From Erythrophleum ivorense (Eukaryota > Streptophyta > Magnoliopsida > Fabales > Fabaceae): 64,000 nucleotides of DNA. A model generated the notes under the pieces. The model searched no databases and was not told the DNA's origin. It was given only the letters and a program-made list of their open reading frames with translations. A program made the position numbers and the translations under genes. How positions within the stretch are numbered: position 1 is the stretch's first letter; the number at the start of each line of letters is the position of its first letter. The DNA lies in assembly GCA_026724425.1 (NCBI GenBank), contig JAIUCV010000022.1, forward strand, positions 9,734,696 to 9,798,695, written 5' to 3'. Below are positions 35,614 through 46,566 of this stretch, one piece after another.

Positions 35614-35878
35614 TTTCAAGACTTATCTTATTTATAAAAAAATATAGCACTTGTTAATACATACACAATTTTAAGATCAGTGTGGTTGATAGGCTTGGTG
35701 TTTTCATGGAGACCATTTATCTAAGACTTCATGCCCAAAGAAGGCAAGTTTATAAATGGCAATCACTTGATGGCAGTGTCATCTTAAAATAACTATAAAA
35801 AAATGCCTAAACCCCTTTAAGGTTTATCAAACCCAAGGCACCTCTAGTTAATGATAGATGGATGGTGAATGTAGCCAA
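35614..35878 (-). other. Probable copia leader upstream of the gag relic
   Basis: Sequence 5' of the gag ATG on the minus strand, non-coding. Plausibly the untranslated leader of the copia element. I see no PBS (TGGTATCAGAG-type) before the sequence is cut at 35878 by C2, so this assignment rests on position only. Confidence 0.35.
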
Positions 35879-36919
35879 TGTAACACCCCAAAATTAATTA
35901 AGAATAATTATGATGAATTAAAGAATTAATATGGGGCGATTTGGAGAGATTAAGGAACATAAGGATTTCTAAAGAATTGTGAGTTATTTTGGACCTTTTG
36001 AGACAATAATAATTATTTGGTCATTGTTAGGTAAAAATATATGAATTGTAGTAATGGGTCTAATTAATGAAATTAACTAAGGGAAGGTGGACATTTAATT
36101 TGGGCTTTATAATTAATTTACTTATACTATGATCTAATTATAGAAGCCTACTCTTAGTTTGTAAGAAGGTCCAATTTCATTTCTTAGAAGTCTAACTCTT
36201 ATTTCATCAACTTAACCCTTAAACCCATATCCCAGTAAGCAAATTTCTGAACCCAGATGGATCTTGGACTTTAGGGTCAGCCCAACACCTTACTAAAATC
36301 CTAAACTCTTTATAGCCTCCTTCCCATTCTGCAGAAAACATAAAAGGCAAGAGGAAATTTCGAATATCCAAAGGGGGTTAGGGTTTTTTCAGTATATCTC
36401 CACCATTTCTTACTTCTAGAGGAAGATTTAGCCAAGGTAACCTATATAAAACTTATTCTTTTCATTCTCCTCTATATTTTGGTTTGAATAGTTTCTGGTT
36501 TAGTGAATTTTTCTTCATCACCTAAATTTGAAACGTTCTCTTTTGGTGATTTCTTGTGGATTTTTGGAGTTTAAGGCTAAAGGGATTATTATGTAAGAAT
36601 TTACTCTTCATTTTGATGTATTTTCTACTAGTTAGTGGCCCTAATAGCTGACTTATATAATGGGCTTTGATTTTGTGCAAAAATACCCAGATTTTTGGAA
36701 TGTAATATTTTGGTTTTGGTATGGGGAAACTCCAATCCGAATTTAAAGTCCTTTGGTGGTTGGGTAAGTTATTTCTAGGTATTTCTTGATAGTTTAATTC
36801 CATGGTGCCTGATTTATGTTATAATTAATGATTAAGAATATGCTTTGATTTCATTTAGGACCTCTAGTGTAACAACTAAAATTTCTGAAATTTTTCTAAG
36901 TCTACTGGCTATAGCCCGA

Positions 36920-37020
36920 CTATAGTGAATATACCTGTTCGCTATAACGAGAATCCACCTAGCTATAGTGAATGTACTAGTTCGTTATAGCGAGAATGTT
37001 TCTAGCTATAGTGAGTTCGG
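36920..37020 (+). repeat. 43-bp tandem repeat near the T8 start
   Basis: Two units of exactly 43 bp (36920-36962 and 36963-37005), each beginning ctatagtgaat and containing ttcg.tata.cgagaat, plus a partial third unit to about 37020. Further singletons of the same core (ctatagcgag, ctgtagcaag) continue to about 37135. Not present in T2 at the corresponding end as far as I can see. Confidence 0.8.
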
Positions 37021-37241
37021 ACATCCCATATAAAAACCAGGGAGTTCCTCGCAACAACGCGCTGTAGCAAGAATAGAGGTCTAGGATTGATATGTGCTCA
37101 TTGTAACGAGAGTTATTTTTTGCTATAGCGAGGGTTAGTCCGAAAAAGCGTGAAAAAGGAGAATTTTGCTTCTTAAAGAGTCTAGACCTTCTCTCTTTCT
37201 TCTAACTAACTTAGGCTTTGACCAAAACAAAGAAAAGGGCT

Positions 37242-37264
37242 AGAGAGAGAGAGAGAGAGAGAGA
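37242..37264 (+). repeat. (AG)n microsatellite
   Basis: Pure AG dinucleotide run of about 23 bases in T8, just upstream of the donor-like AAAAGGTAAG at 37276. The same location in T7 and other copies holds shorter agagagag runs. Confidence 0.9.
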
Positions 37265-39299
37265 ATAAGGAAAAGGTAAGCATAACTTGAGATTTCTATA
37301 GCTTTTCTTCTTAGAATTTTGTTCTTCTCTCTTTGCCCTCTCTTTCTATGGTTTTGGTTGTTGAGTTGGCTTTGTTTTGGGCTTAAGTTAGAGGGGGAAG
37401 TGTAAGGGTTTGAGGAGAACATTTAAGCAAAGGAAGAGTGTAACATCTGATTTTTCATAAAATACCAAAATGAGTCAGTTTTCAAAGTAAGTCCCCTGAG
37501 ATGAGTGATTTAAGGCCAAATAAAATTTGGATAAAATATTAAATAATAAAAAATGAAGATTTGAGCCTTGAGTTGCCCAGAAATCGAGGTCAGAGTGATT
37601 CAAAAAAATTTTTGAAAGGTTAGTGACATTTTTGTAAATAAGTGTAATTTTGGAAAAGCACCTAAGAGGGCTTTTTAAATGAAAATTTTGAGTTACCTAG
37701 GGTTCTCAAAGGCCCCAAAAACCATGGGAAGCCTCGGGACTGGTAAAACCCCTTCGGTGTACTCTTTCCGACGTCAGTTGACCCAAACTTTGATCGATTC
37801 GTTCGAAAAGGTCTTAACTCCGATTTGAGTGATTTTAAAGGCATTTTTCTTAATTGATAACCTAAATTTTATGATGGAAAAGACAGTTCTCAAAAAGGAG
37901 TTAAAACAAAGCTAAACTGAAAATGCCAAGATGAAAGGGCAAAATGAAAATTTTTATAATTGTGTGGTTCTTGAAGCTCCTTATAAAAACGTCCCCATCT
38001 ACCCTCCCTCTTCATTAACTTTCTTCTAAACAAAAAATAGAGAGAAGACCAGAACATTTGGGTGCACAAGGGAGGAGGAAGAAGAAGAAGAAGAAAGGCA
38101 AGATAAAGGTATGAAATCAATGGAATTTCTTAGCCTTTCCTTTAGCAAAGTTGTTCTCCTCCTTCTCCTCTTTCTTTCTATGCTTTTGTTGAAGTTTTGG
38201 GTCTGTTTTGGGGGTAGAAAAGAAAGGGAAATTTCGAAATTAGAGAGAGCAAGCCAAACAAAGGGAGAAACATCCAAGAAAGACAAGGAAATCAAGGTAA
38301 ATTGTTAAATCCCAAGCTTGTTCTTTCATTGCCCACCTCTTGAATGTTGTGTTCCACTTCTGGCCAGCCAAGAGGGGTTAGTCTTTTGATAGAATCAAGA
38401 ATGAATCCTAGGAAAAAGATTGTAGGAATTAAGACTATACAAAGAATACAAAGTAAAAATCATGAAATTGGAAGATTGAATTGTTAGGAATTCAAGAACA
38501 CATTGTAAAAAATGATTTGATTCATGCATTCCCTAGCATATGTGAGTGTTTTTTTGAGTTCCTAAGACCCCTAGGAAGCCTCCCAAGTGACTCTCCCATC
38601 AAGGAAAAATTGGAAACCCTATGGAAGGCCAAATGCTCCTATGTCTCGACCAAGAGGGGTTCTTGTAGGTGAGGGGAGTTTTAAATTTTTCTAAGGCCAT
38701 TCTTGAGTCATATTTAATGAATGAAAGTGAGAGGAGGCTTTGGAAAAAATTTAGAACTCATGGAAAATGATTTGGTGCCTTAGGTTATATATTATGACGT
38801 AAAGAAGCAACATGGTATTGGGCCTCTTGTTTTGATGATGTAATGACTCTAAGAGGTTTAAAAAGAGTCAAGAATCATATTTGAAAGGAAAGAATGAGGC
38901 CTAGAAGTCATTTGAGGGGTGTTGCTTCATTAGGTGCCTTTATGGACCATAATAGAACTTATAGAGCTATCTAGGGTTTAAGCAACTTGTGTAACCTTAG
39001 AATGTGTTTCATGAACCTAATTGGCTCCCATAAATTGTATCTAGGCCAAAAGAAATCATCTCCACCAATTTGTGGGTGTGTGGTAGAAAGAGAAGGCTTG
39101 AATCCAAAAGAAAAAGTGTGCAATTGTGTGCAAGGTAGCTCTCTCCACTTTCTCTCATGCATGGATATGTGTTTAGCTTGTGTAGAATGTGTGTATGTAC
39201 ATTTTCAAGCTATGAAAAGTATGCTAGCGTACCTTTATATTCCATGATCCTTGATGCCATGTTATGTTTCAAATGAGCACATAATGTTTGTATGAGTTT

Positions 39300-39495
39300 G
39301 CTTGAGTGTGGAGAGGCTAAGAACTCTTCCCTTTGGTGAGGATGATCTAAGAACCCTTGAGCTTGGTTGAGATAAAGTAAAGAGTCTCCCAAAAGCAAAG
39401 TGGGCTCCCAAGAGTATGATTGAGTCCAAAGGGCTTAATGAATAGGTGAGGCAAGCCTAAAATCCATGAGGAGAAGTGTGAGGCCAATCCAAGCA
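39300..39495 (+). repeat. Degenerate tandem array, longer-unit type, T9 copy
   Basis: Same unit order as T7 30924-31110, with a few base changes per unit. Confidence 0.55.
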
Positions 39496-39637
39496 CTTAG
39501 TGAACTCTTGGATGTCTTGTATGAATTGTTCATATACCAAGTTTGCTTTTAAAATGTCCATGGCTTTTATTTTTCCATCCATGTATTTGTAAAGCTTGCT
39601 TTGCACATATTATGTATGATTGAATGAGAGAGCTATT

Positions 39638-39654
39638 AGGATTCTTTGAATCTC
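39638..39654 (+). other. Conserved LTR hairpin, T9 copy
   Basis: AGGATTC, loop TTT, GAATCTC, followed by atcctctcc. Confidence 0.45.
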
Positions 39655-41690
39655 ATCCTCTCCTCTCCAATGACCTAACATGCTAGGTGGACCAAGTAAT
39701 TATGGTGAAGGGAGCCAACAACCATGAAGAGCAAGGATTGACAAGCTTATGTATTATTTTGCCCATTTTGGAACCATAATGATAGTTCATAATGTATATA
39801 ATGTTGTATATGTACCATGAACCTTGAGACATGTGTAAATATACTATTATGTGATGTTTAGATGTATGAAAATGATATATGACCCATAGTACTTTATTTT
39901 GAGTATGTAATGCTAAAGTATGCAATATAGAATTTTGATGAAAGTATGCATAAATATGGGTTGAATGGCCAAAATGAGATGCAAGAGGTTTGGAACCATT
40001 TGGGCAGCTCACTTAAGTCTCAAATATACTTTTAGACTTGCCCAAAAGGTGCCAAGACCAAGGGAATTCCATTTGGCAACTTTGGCACCCTATAAGGAGC
40101 CAAAATTGACCATTATGGAACCCTATATCACTTTTTAGCCAAATGAGTTAGTATTGATCTGATATTTGTCATGAAATTAGGTCTCATTGAGAGTTTTGGG
40201 AAGCTAAAGATCATAATTTTTGGAGGTCTATAGAATATTTGATGATTTTTCAAAGTTGAAAAAATTTATGGAAATGATCTGATGCACTATTACAATGGTC
40301 TGAAATTGTTTTCTATTACATGAGACTCAAATGGTGTCCAATTTCCATGCCAATTTATACAGAGAAACTAGACAATCACAGTGACTCATGCTAACTAGAA
40401 GCACCTCATTTGGAGGTCTAGAGAGGAAGATATGAATTTTTGAAGTTTCTGTCTAGTATCAGTAACCTTGCCCGACCATAAGTACTGTTCCATCAAATTT
40501 TGAGCTCTGGGCTTGATGAACTGATCTAGAGATATTTTTTCTCTCTAGTTGACATCCACAGATTTCTATATTGACATCATTTTGATGGATTGGATTTTTT
40601 TGGAATTAATTGGAAATTTTTTAAGTTCATATCAGTAAACTGTGACAGCATCAGGACCTAGTCCGACCTCTAGACTATTTTGCATGTCAAATGCTTTGTG
40701 TGTGGGATGTTATGACTTGTAAATATTTTTAATATAAAATATACATCCCAAGCTTTCCAGAATAACTGAGATTACATGATTTTGATTTTTTTTGATTTAG
40801 TTATGATTTTTCAAAATTTTCCCAAAAAAGAGGCTAATTCTGGCCGAGAATGAAACCCCATGTTCCACCTTCCAATTCGGTTTCTATGAGTTGTAAGCAT
40901 GTTTTTGTAATGCAAATATGATTTGTAATGATGTAATTAAATATGAAGATGTATAGCATGAGCTCACACGGTCCACGTGACATCGAAATAAATTTTTAAT
41001 CATGACGTAACGCAAGGAAGTGTGTTATTTTAATGGAATTTCTCACTTCCTTCTCACTATATATCACATGAACATATAAAGGACGATGGATATGAGCTAG
41101 AAATTATGGTGTTACAAAGAGCCTCTTGAAAAGAGCTTGATTCAAGGTAACTTTTTTCATTTTGTTACATCATCTCCCCTTGCTTTTTCTTGAGTATGTT
41201 GGCCAAGGACAAAACCATAAGAGGAAGAAAGTTCTGACTTAGAACAAGTATGAGACCCTTAAGTTAGAGTGTGAAAAGCTAGGAAATGCAAAGCAATTAG
41301 AAGAAGAGCTAGTGAAATTCAAGAGAAAGAAACTAGGGATTCTTATATACCTTGTAGAGTTTGCCTTGATGTAAGAACTCCCTAGCCTTTATGAGTGTTT
41401 ATTTAGGTTATAAGAGAGTAATTGCATGCTATTTGTTGTATCTAGGCCTAATAGATCAAACTCCATTTAGTTGTGATTGTGAGACCAAGAAGGGAGAAGA
41501 GAAGTTGAAAGGGAAAGCTTGTGTTGGCTTGTAAGGTAGCTCTCCATTCTTTCTTGATGCATTCTTGGATGTATGGTAGTCATTGTATGCTTGTGTGTGC
41601 ACTTGTATTGTGAGACATGCCATTTGATGTTGCCTTAATGCATTGGTACCAATTTGCTTATATTTTAAGTTGTGAAAAATTGTTCTTAAA

Positions 41691-41876
41691 GGGTGAGGTA
41701 GTGCCAGAAGTCCCATGTGATGGGTGAGGTAAAGCCAAAAGTCCCTAGAAATGGGTAAGATAAGGCCAAAAGTCTCATGGATGAGTGAAGCTAAGTCAAA
41801 AGTCCCTAGACTAAGGGTAAGGCCAATCCAAAAGTCTCAAAAATAGGGTAAGGCTAGACCAAAAGTCCCTATATCT
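41691..41876 (+). repeat. ~31-bp tandem array, clearest copy (T8)
   Basis: Six consecutive units of 30-32 bp, each starting gggtraggy (one gagtgaagc) and containing ccaaaagtcyc. Units begin at about 41691, 41722, 41753, 41783, 41815 and 41846. Equivalent arrays: 16315-16475 (T3), 48405-48590 (T11), and antisense 9295-9480 (T4) and 54110-54300 (T12). Confidence 0.75.
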
Positions 41877-42011
41877 TATTCTTGGCATTAATATGATATT
41901 CATGGCATGTAAATCATGTGGTGTATGATTTTGAATGGTTGGATGCCTACTTGCATACTTTGACATGTTTATATGCCTTGATTGCTTTCTTGAATGAGTG
42001 TATGAGCTATT

Positions 42012-42028
42012 GAGATTCCATAAATCTC
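42012..42028 (+). other. Conserved LTR hairpin, T8 copy
   Basis: GAGATT, loop CCATA, AATCTC. The stem is kept while the loop differs from every other copy. Confidence 0.55.
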
Positions 42029-45000
42029 ACCCCTTTCCCTCTCCCATCTTAACATGTTAGATGGAGCTCAAGAAGACCAAAGTGCAAGCCAAGGAGCTTA
42101 GTTGAGCATGCTTAGCTAGTTGTATAGCTTGTTTTGGTTCTTTTGATGTAAAGAAGTGCCAAAATGGATATGTACATATTATTTTTGAGATGTAAATATT
42201 TGTGCAAGTGTAAAAATATATATAAATAATGTGTGAACCATATATAGAGCCAAAGCAATGAAAATATGAGATTTGGCTCCTTGGTGGCTTGTATGTAGTA
42301 GTGTATTCTTGTGTATAGCATAGTGAGTTTGAGAGGTGTGATAATTTGGGCCACTTGAAAAATTCATATATGTTGTATTTATACTTCAAAACTTGCTCAA
42401 GAAGTGCTAAAGCATGTACGAGGCTATTTAGACCCATTTTAAACCATATATGGTGGTAAATTTGCCAAATTCGTGAGTTATATCAAGATATGACTAAATA
42501 AGCTCGTCTTGATATAAAATTTGGCATGCATCTGGAGTATGTTGCGAGCTTTTTTGAAAGCTAAAGTGGGTATTATTTGGAGGTTTAGGAAATATTTGAT
42601 GAATTTTTGAAGTTAAAAATTTTTTTGATTTTGGTTAGTGCACTGTTACCACTAATTCAAAATGAAAATTATGTCATTCATGGATCAAATGGTGTCCGAT
42701 TGCTATGAAAATTTATGGACATAAACTAGAAATCCACAGTAACCTATGCCAACTAGAAGCACCTCAATCGGAGGTATTTAGAGGGAGAAATAATTTTATG
42801 AAGTTCTATATTAGTATCAAGGAAGCTAGCCAACCTTTGTTACTGTTCCATTAGTTTTCGAGGTCCAAAGCTATGAAAATGATCTGGACTTATTTTTTTC
42901 CTCTATTTAACATTTGTATATTTCTAGATTGATATAGTTTTCCCATATTGAATTTTTGTAGAATTAGTTATGAATTTTTGAATTTTATGACAGCAAACTA
43001 TATCAGTACCAGGGACAGCCGGACCTTTGCACCTTTTTCGTTGTCAAATGTGGTCCAAAGGCTATATTCATGTCTTGGAATTATTTTAGTGTTAAGTTAA
43101 CATCTAGAGATGTCTAGAAAGCTATGGTTTGCTTGATTTTTATTTTTTTAGAATTAGTTATGATTTTTCAAAATTAGAGCAAAAAATTTGACTTTTGGGC
43201 CCGTTTTGAGAAATTACATTTTTTGGTTTTTGGCTTCATATCCATGGTTCATGGGTTGTTTTATGCTATGTATGAGTTGTATGAATAGAGTTTGAGTAAA
43301 GAATGTGATTGACGGGTTTATGGGACTCACGGGACAAAGTATGACTATTTAAACCCCTGACATATAGCATTGAAATGCCATGGTTTTTACTCTTTTTTTG
43401 GAATTTCATGGAATCAAGCCTAAGTGAAAATTAGTTGAGGATAACACGTTATGGTGTTACATCTAGAGTGTGAAAACTTATCTTAACTTTATAACTTTAC
43501 ACAACTAAGTGAGGCAACCGGGGTTTGAATTTTAATTCCTTGCATATGTGCATTGTTAATCTAATATTTATTGCATAATATGTTTTGCTGTGCTAAATGA
43601 TTGGTTAGCTACTTGATTGTTGTTGTGGACCGTGAATATGTCCTTAGTAGGGCTATGGTGCAGCTACCACCCACGTATTGTGCTTCGATTGGGCATTAAG
43701 TTGTGATTAGAATCATGAATGATCTGAGTCTAGGTTGTGCTCAATAGGGAATTGGCATCGTAGATGGGCCTTTCCCTGTGTTTTTGGCCATTAACATGAT
43801 GAATCTAATTGCTAGTATGGAATAACAGTCACTGGTAGTCCAACTAGTTCATTTATTGATTATGATGATGCTTTCGGTAACTATGTTTAATATATATTTA
43901 TACTAATTAAATTATGCATATGTATGGAATTTTTCTTTAGTTACTAAGATTCATATTTCACCTCATTTTATGGGCTAAAAATTTCAAGTAAAGATTCTTT
44001 AGTCAAGGAAAAGGGGAAACAATTGGATGAACATCTTTGATTTGAGGCCTTGTGTGGGATTTCTACACTTGGACCATTTTGTTTTAGAATAGATGCTAAT
44101 TTTATGATTTATTTTGTATAGCATCATCATACACTTATATTACGAAGTGTAGGAATTTTGATGTAGTAATAGGAAGTTAGACTATGTAGTACTTGAACTT
44201 TGATGTATGTACTTAATTATGATCTGATATGGATAAATGTTGATTGACAATAATGACTTATCACTTGAGAATATAATTATGCCTTGCCATGAAAGATCAA
44301 TTGGAATATTGTTGTATAGAGTCCTATTGGAATATGTGTTGAAATAATACCTAATGCTATTATAATATCTTGATATATAGTAGTGATCAATTATTGTGAT
44401 CCCCCCTAAGCCTTAAATAATGAGGATTAGTAAATTGTGGTATTTGGGAGTTTGGAGGTCTATAAAACCATGTATATTAGCTATGGAAGTCCTAAAAATC
44501 ATTTAGAGTTAATTGTAAATGGCTGGGAAGTGTGTAATTGAGGGAATAGGATTAGAAGAGAGTAAAGTTGTGACTTAAAGAACTTAAGCCAGATCCAAAA
44601 GTATTTTCGGGGTAACAGAAGTGTTACAGTGCAAAAGGTTGAGTCGTAGTGCAACACAGGAAAATTCACTTCGGAGGGTACCTGAGAGCAATCTTGTTGC
44701 AGCAAGAATCGAGTGAATTTCTTATAAGAGTATTAGTAGGCACTCTTGTTGTGATGAGACTCGAGTTTTGGGGAACAATAAGTTCCCAAAAGAACCTTTG
44801 TCGTGGCTCAAAAGGTCTTGGCCACAGCGAGCATTGCATATTTTAGTTTTTAGGTTCAAATAGCTAACTTAGCTATAGCGAGGATCGTCCAAGTCATGGC
44901 TTAAGTCTTTAAACTTCCTTTTTTGCTTAGAAACCTTGGTTTTCTTTATGGTAATGACATGTATGACTTGTAAACTAATGTAAATGAGTTGTATGCCTCT

Positions 45001-45230
45001 TATAATTAAATGTGAATGAAGGGAGATCTTGTAGAAGAGTTTTTATATCTTTTAGTTATGAATTTTCTTGCTCACTTATTTGGCGTTTAAGAATAACTAA
45101 AAAGGTTCAAATTTCCCAAGGTCTTTCATCTATTAGCAAACTACTAACAATGTCTAATCTTAAGTACTCGTGTATAAAAGAGCAATTAAGCTTAATCAAT
45201 GTGTTTATAAGTTAAGGTTGTTATAACCAA

Positions 45231-45427
45231 TGCTTGCAGTAGAAAACCATGTGCTTAGTGGTTGACAAGAACCTAACTAAGAAGGTTGTAGAGAAAGCAT
45301 GCACCAAAATTGCAAATGAGGGTCCAAAGGATGTTCAAGTCAACCCCACTAACAAAGAGATAGATCAAGATAAGGTCAACAACATGAATTACTCAATAAA
45401 AGAGCACAAAATATTTTCCTTAGGACA
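45231..45427 (+). other. Unassigned fragment between C2 and T10, open on plus strand
   Basis: One plus frame from an ATG at 45249 stays open through the fragment and only ends at 45458 inside T10. It is lysine/asparagine-rich (for example LTKKVVEKACTKIANEG, then PTNKEIDQDK). I do not recognise it. Because a Ty3/gypsy relic lies on the far side of T10 (52165-52345) in the same orientation, it may be part of that element, but no family motif proves this. The alternative is continuation of the copia leader on the other strand. Confidence 0.35.
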
Positions 45428-46566
45428 TGTAACATTCAGTATCCTCAGACTAGGTTAAACACTAAGACCAGGGTTAAGGCTTAGACATGAAGGCTAAGAG
45501 CTTAATTAGTATGAGACAGAATGGCCACTATTGGTTTAAAGTACCAAATAAGGCATTGGATTAGCTCGCAATACAAAAGAGGCAAATTGTAATTTTGAGA
45601 AAAGTGTAGTGTCCATTAGTTCAATTAAACTAGACCCTAATATAATGTGAGGTAAGATATGATAAGAGTATAATAGCAACTAAGATGACAAGAAATTAGG
45701 TTATCAGATAACTTATGGTGCGAAATGGCACCGAAGTGGCTATATGTGGTTAAACGATGAATTAGTGGCAGGATCATCATTTTGAGCAAAATTTTTAAAA
45801 CTCAAGAAAAAAAATTTTAAGTGATAAAATTAAAATCATTAGGATTCTAAGGGGTCCTAAAAACTATTGGGATGGCTATACTAAAAACTATTAGGATGGC
45901 CATATACGGTTAAAACCCTTGTAGCATGTAAAATTGGATAGATAGTACTATGATCGTAAGTGGAGTTGTTTTTTACTGTTTTAAACCACTAAGACCCCAA
46001 AAATAATGTTTTTATGTAAAAAAAATACTCAAAATTTTCTAAGAAGCAATTAGATCCTAGAAAGCCCAAAAAATAAGCCAAAACGGAGCAAATTAGTACC
46101 AAAGGACAAAATGGTCATTTAAAAAAATCATAAAAGATGCTTATAAGAGAAGTCACATGGTAATCATCTTCCTTACACCATCTTAGAAGCTTAGAGAAGT
46201 CATCCATGGTGGTACACATAAGGGAGGAGAGAGAGAGATTTTAAGCTCTAATTCGGGTAAATAAACGACTTCCATTCATCCTCCGTCAATTATAAAGAAT
46301 ATTCTACACACAAAGAGCTTTTTAATAGTGGATTTTCCTTCATGATAGGAGGAAGTTAAAATCGGCCCCAAAGTAGAAAATTGCTCTTTTCAAGATTTTA
46401 ATCAGAGAAAAAGATTCTACAGAAAAAGTACTTCAAAACAAGGTCAGATTTCATGCCTAAAACTTGAAGGAATCATGGAAAATCCTAGCTTAAAGTTTCA
46501 TCCATGAGAGAGAGAAAATCTAAGACCTGATGTTTCTTGATGTATTTATCAATTTTAAGGCATAAA

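Larger units (their letters stand above)
37439..41116 (+). mobile_element. T9: T-family solo LTR, innermost on the right side
   Basis: Starts TGTAACATCTG at 37439 and ends ATGGTGTTACA at 41116, 3678 bp, exact TSD AAGAG (37434-37438 and 41117-41121). Very close in layout to T7: donor-like GT at 38109, 38297 and 39135, CATGCATG at 39156-39163, array 39300-39495, hairpin 39638-39654, CACGTG at 40974-40979. Open frames such as 38026-38295 minus lie in the purine-rich donor region and are not genes. Confidence 0.92.
36868..43461 (+). mobile_element. T8: T-family solo LTR split by T9
   Basis: Starts TGTAACAACTAAAA at 36868 and ends ATGGTGTTACA at 43461, exact TSD TCTAG (36863-36867 and 43462-43466). 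Own segments 36868-37438 and 41122-43461, net about 2.9 kb. Start and length match T2, so the two form a subfamily. Contains a perfect-length 43-bp tandem pair (36920-37005), donor-like sites with GT at 37276, 41147 and 41537, the clearest 31-bp array (41691-41876) and the hairpin at 42012-42028. After removing T9, the first two donor-like sites are 188 bp apart, as in T6, T7 and T9. Confidence 0.9.
35879..45225 (+). mobile_element. C2: C-family solo LTR split by T8
   Basis: Starts TGTAACACCCC at 35879 and ends GGTTGTTATA at 45225. Flanks GCCAA (35874-35878) and ACCAA (45226-45230) match at 4 of 5, the mismatch a transition. Own segments are 35879-36867 and 43467-45225, net about 2.75 kb. Shares with C1 the start, the block 43660-44160 (ccacc, tgcttcgat, then ctcaatagggaa) and the decayed repeat block near 44590-44900. 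C2 lacks the copia-like LTR present in C1, which is how that insertion is recognised. Confidence 0.8.

Noticed and set aside
41691..41876. Tandem array considered as a CRISPR-like array
   Set aside because: Units are contiguous without unique spacers, and the context is a plant LTR.
42057..42437. Three overlapping minus frames of 62-126 codons
   Set aside because: All in T8 LTR sequence, antisense, AT-rich, Tyr/His/Ile-biased composition typical of random AT-rich frames.
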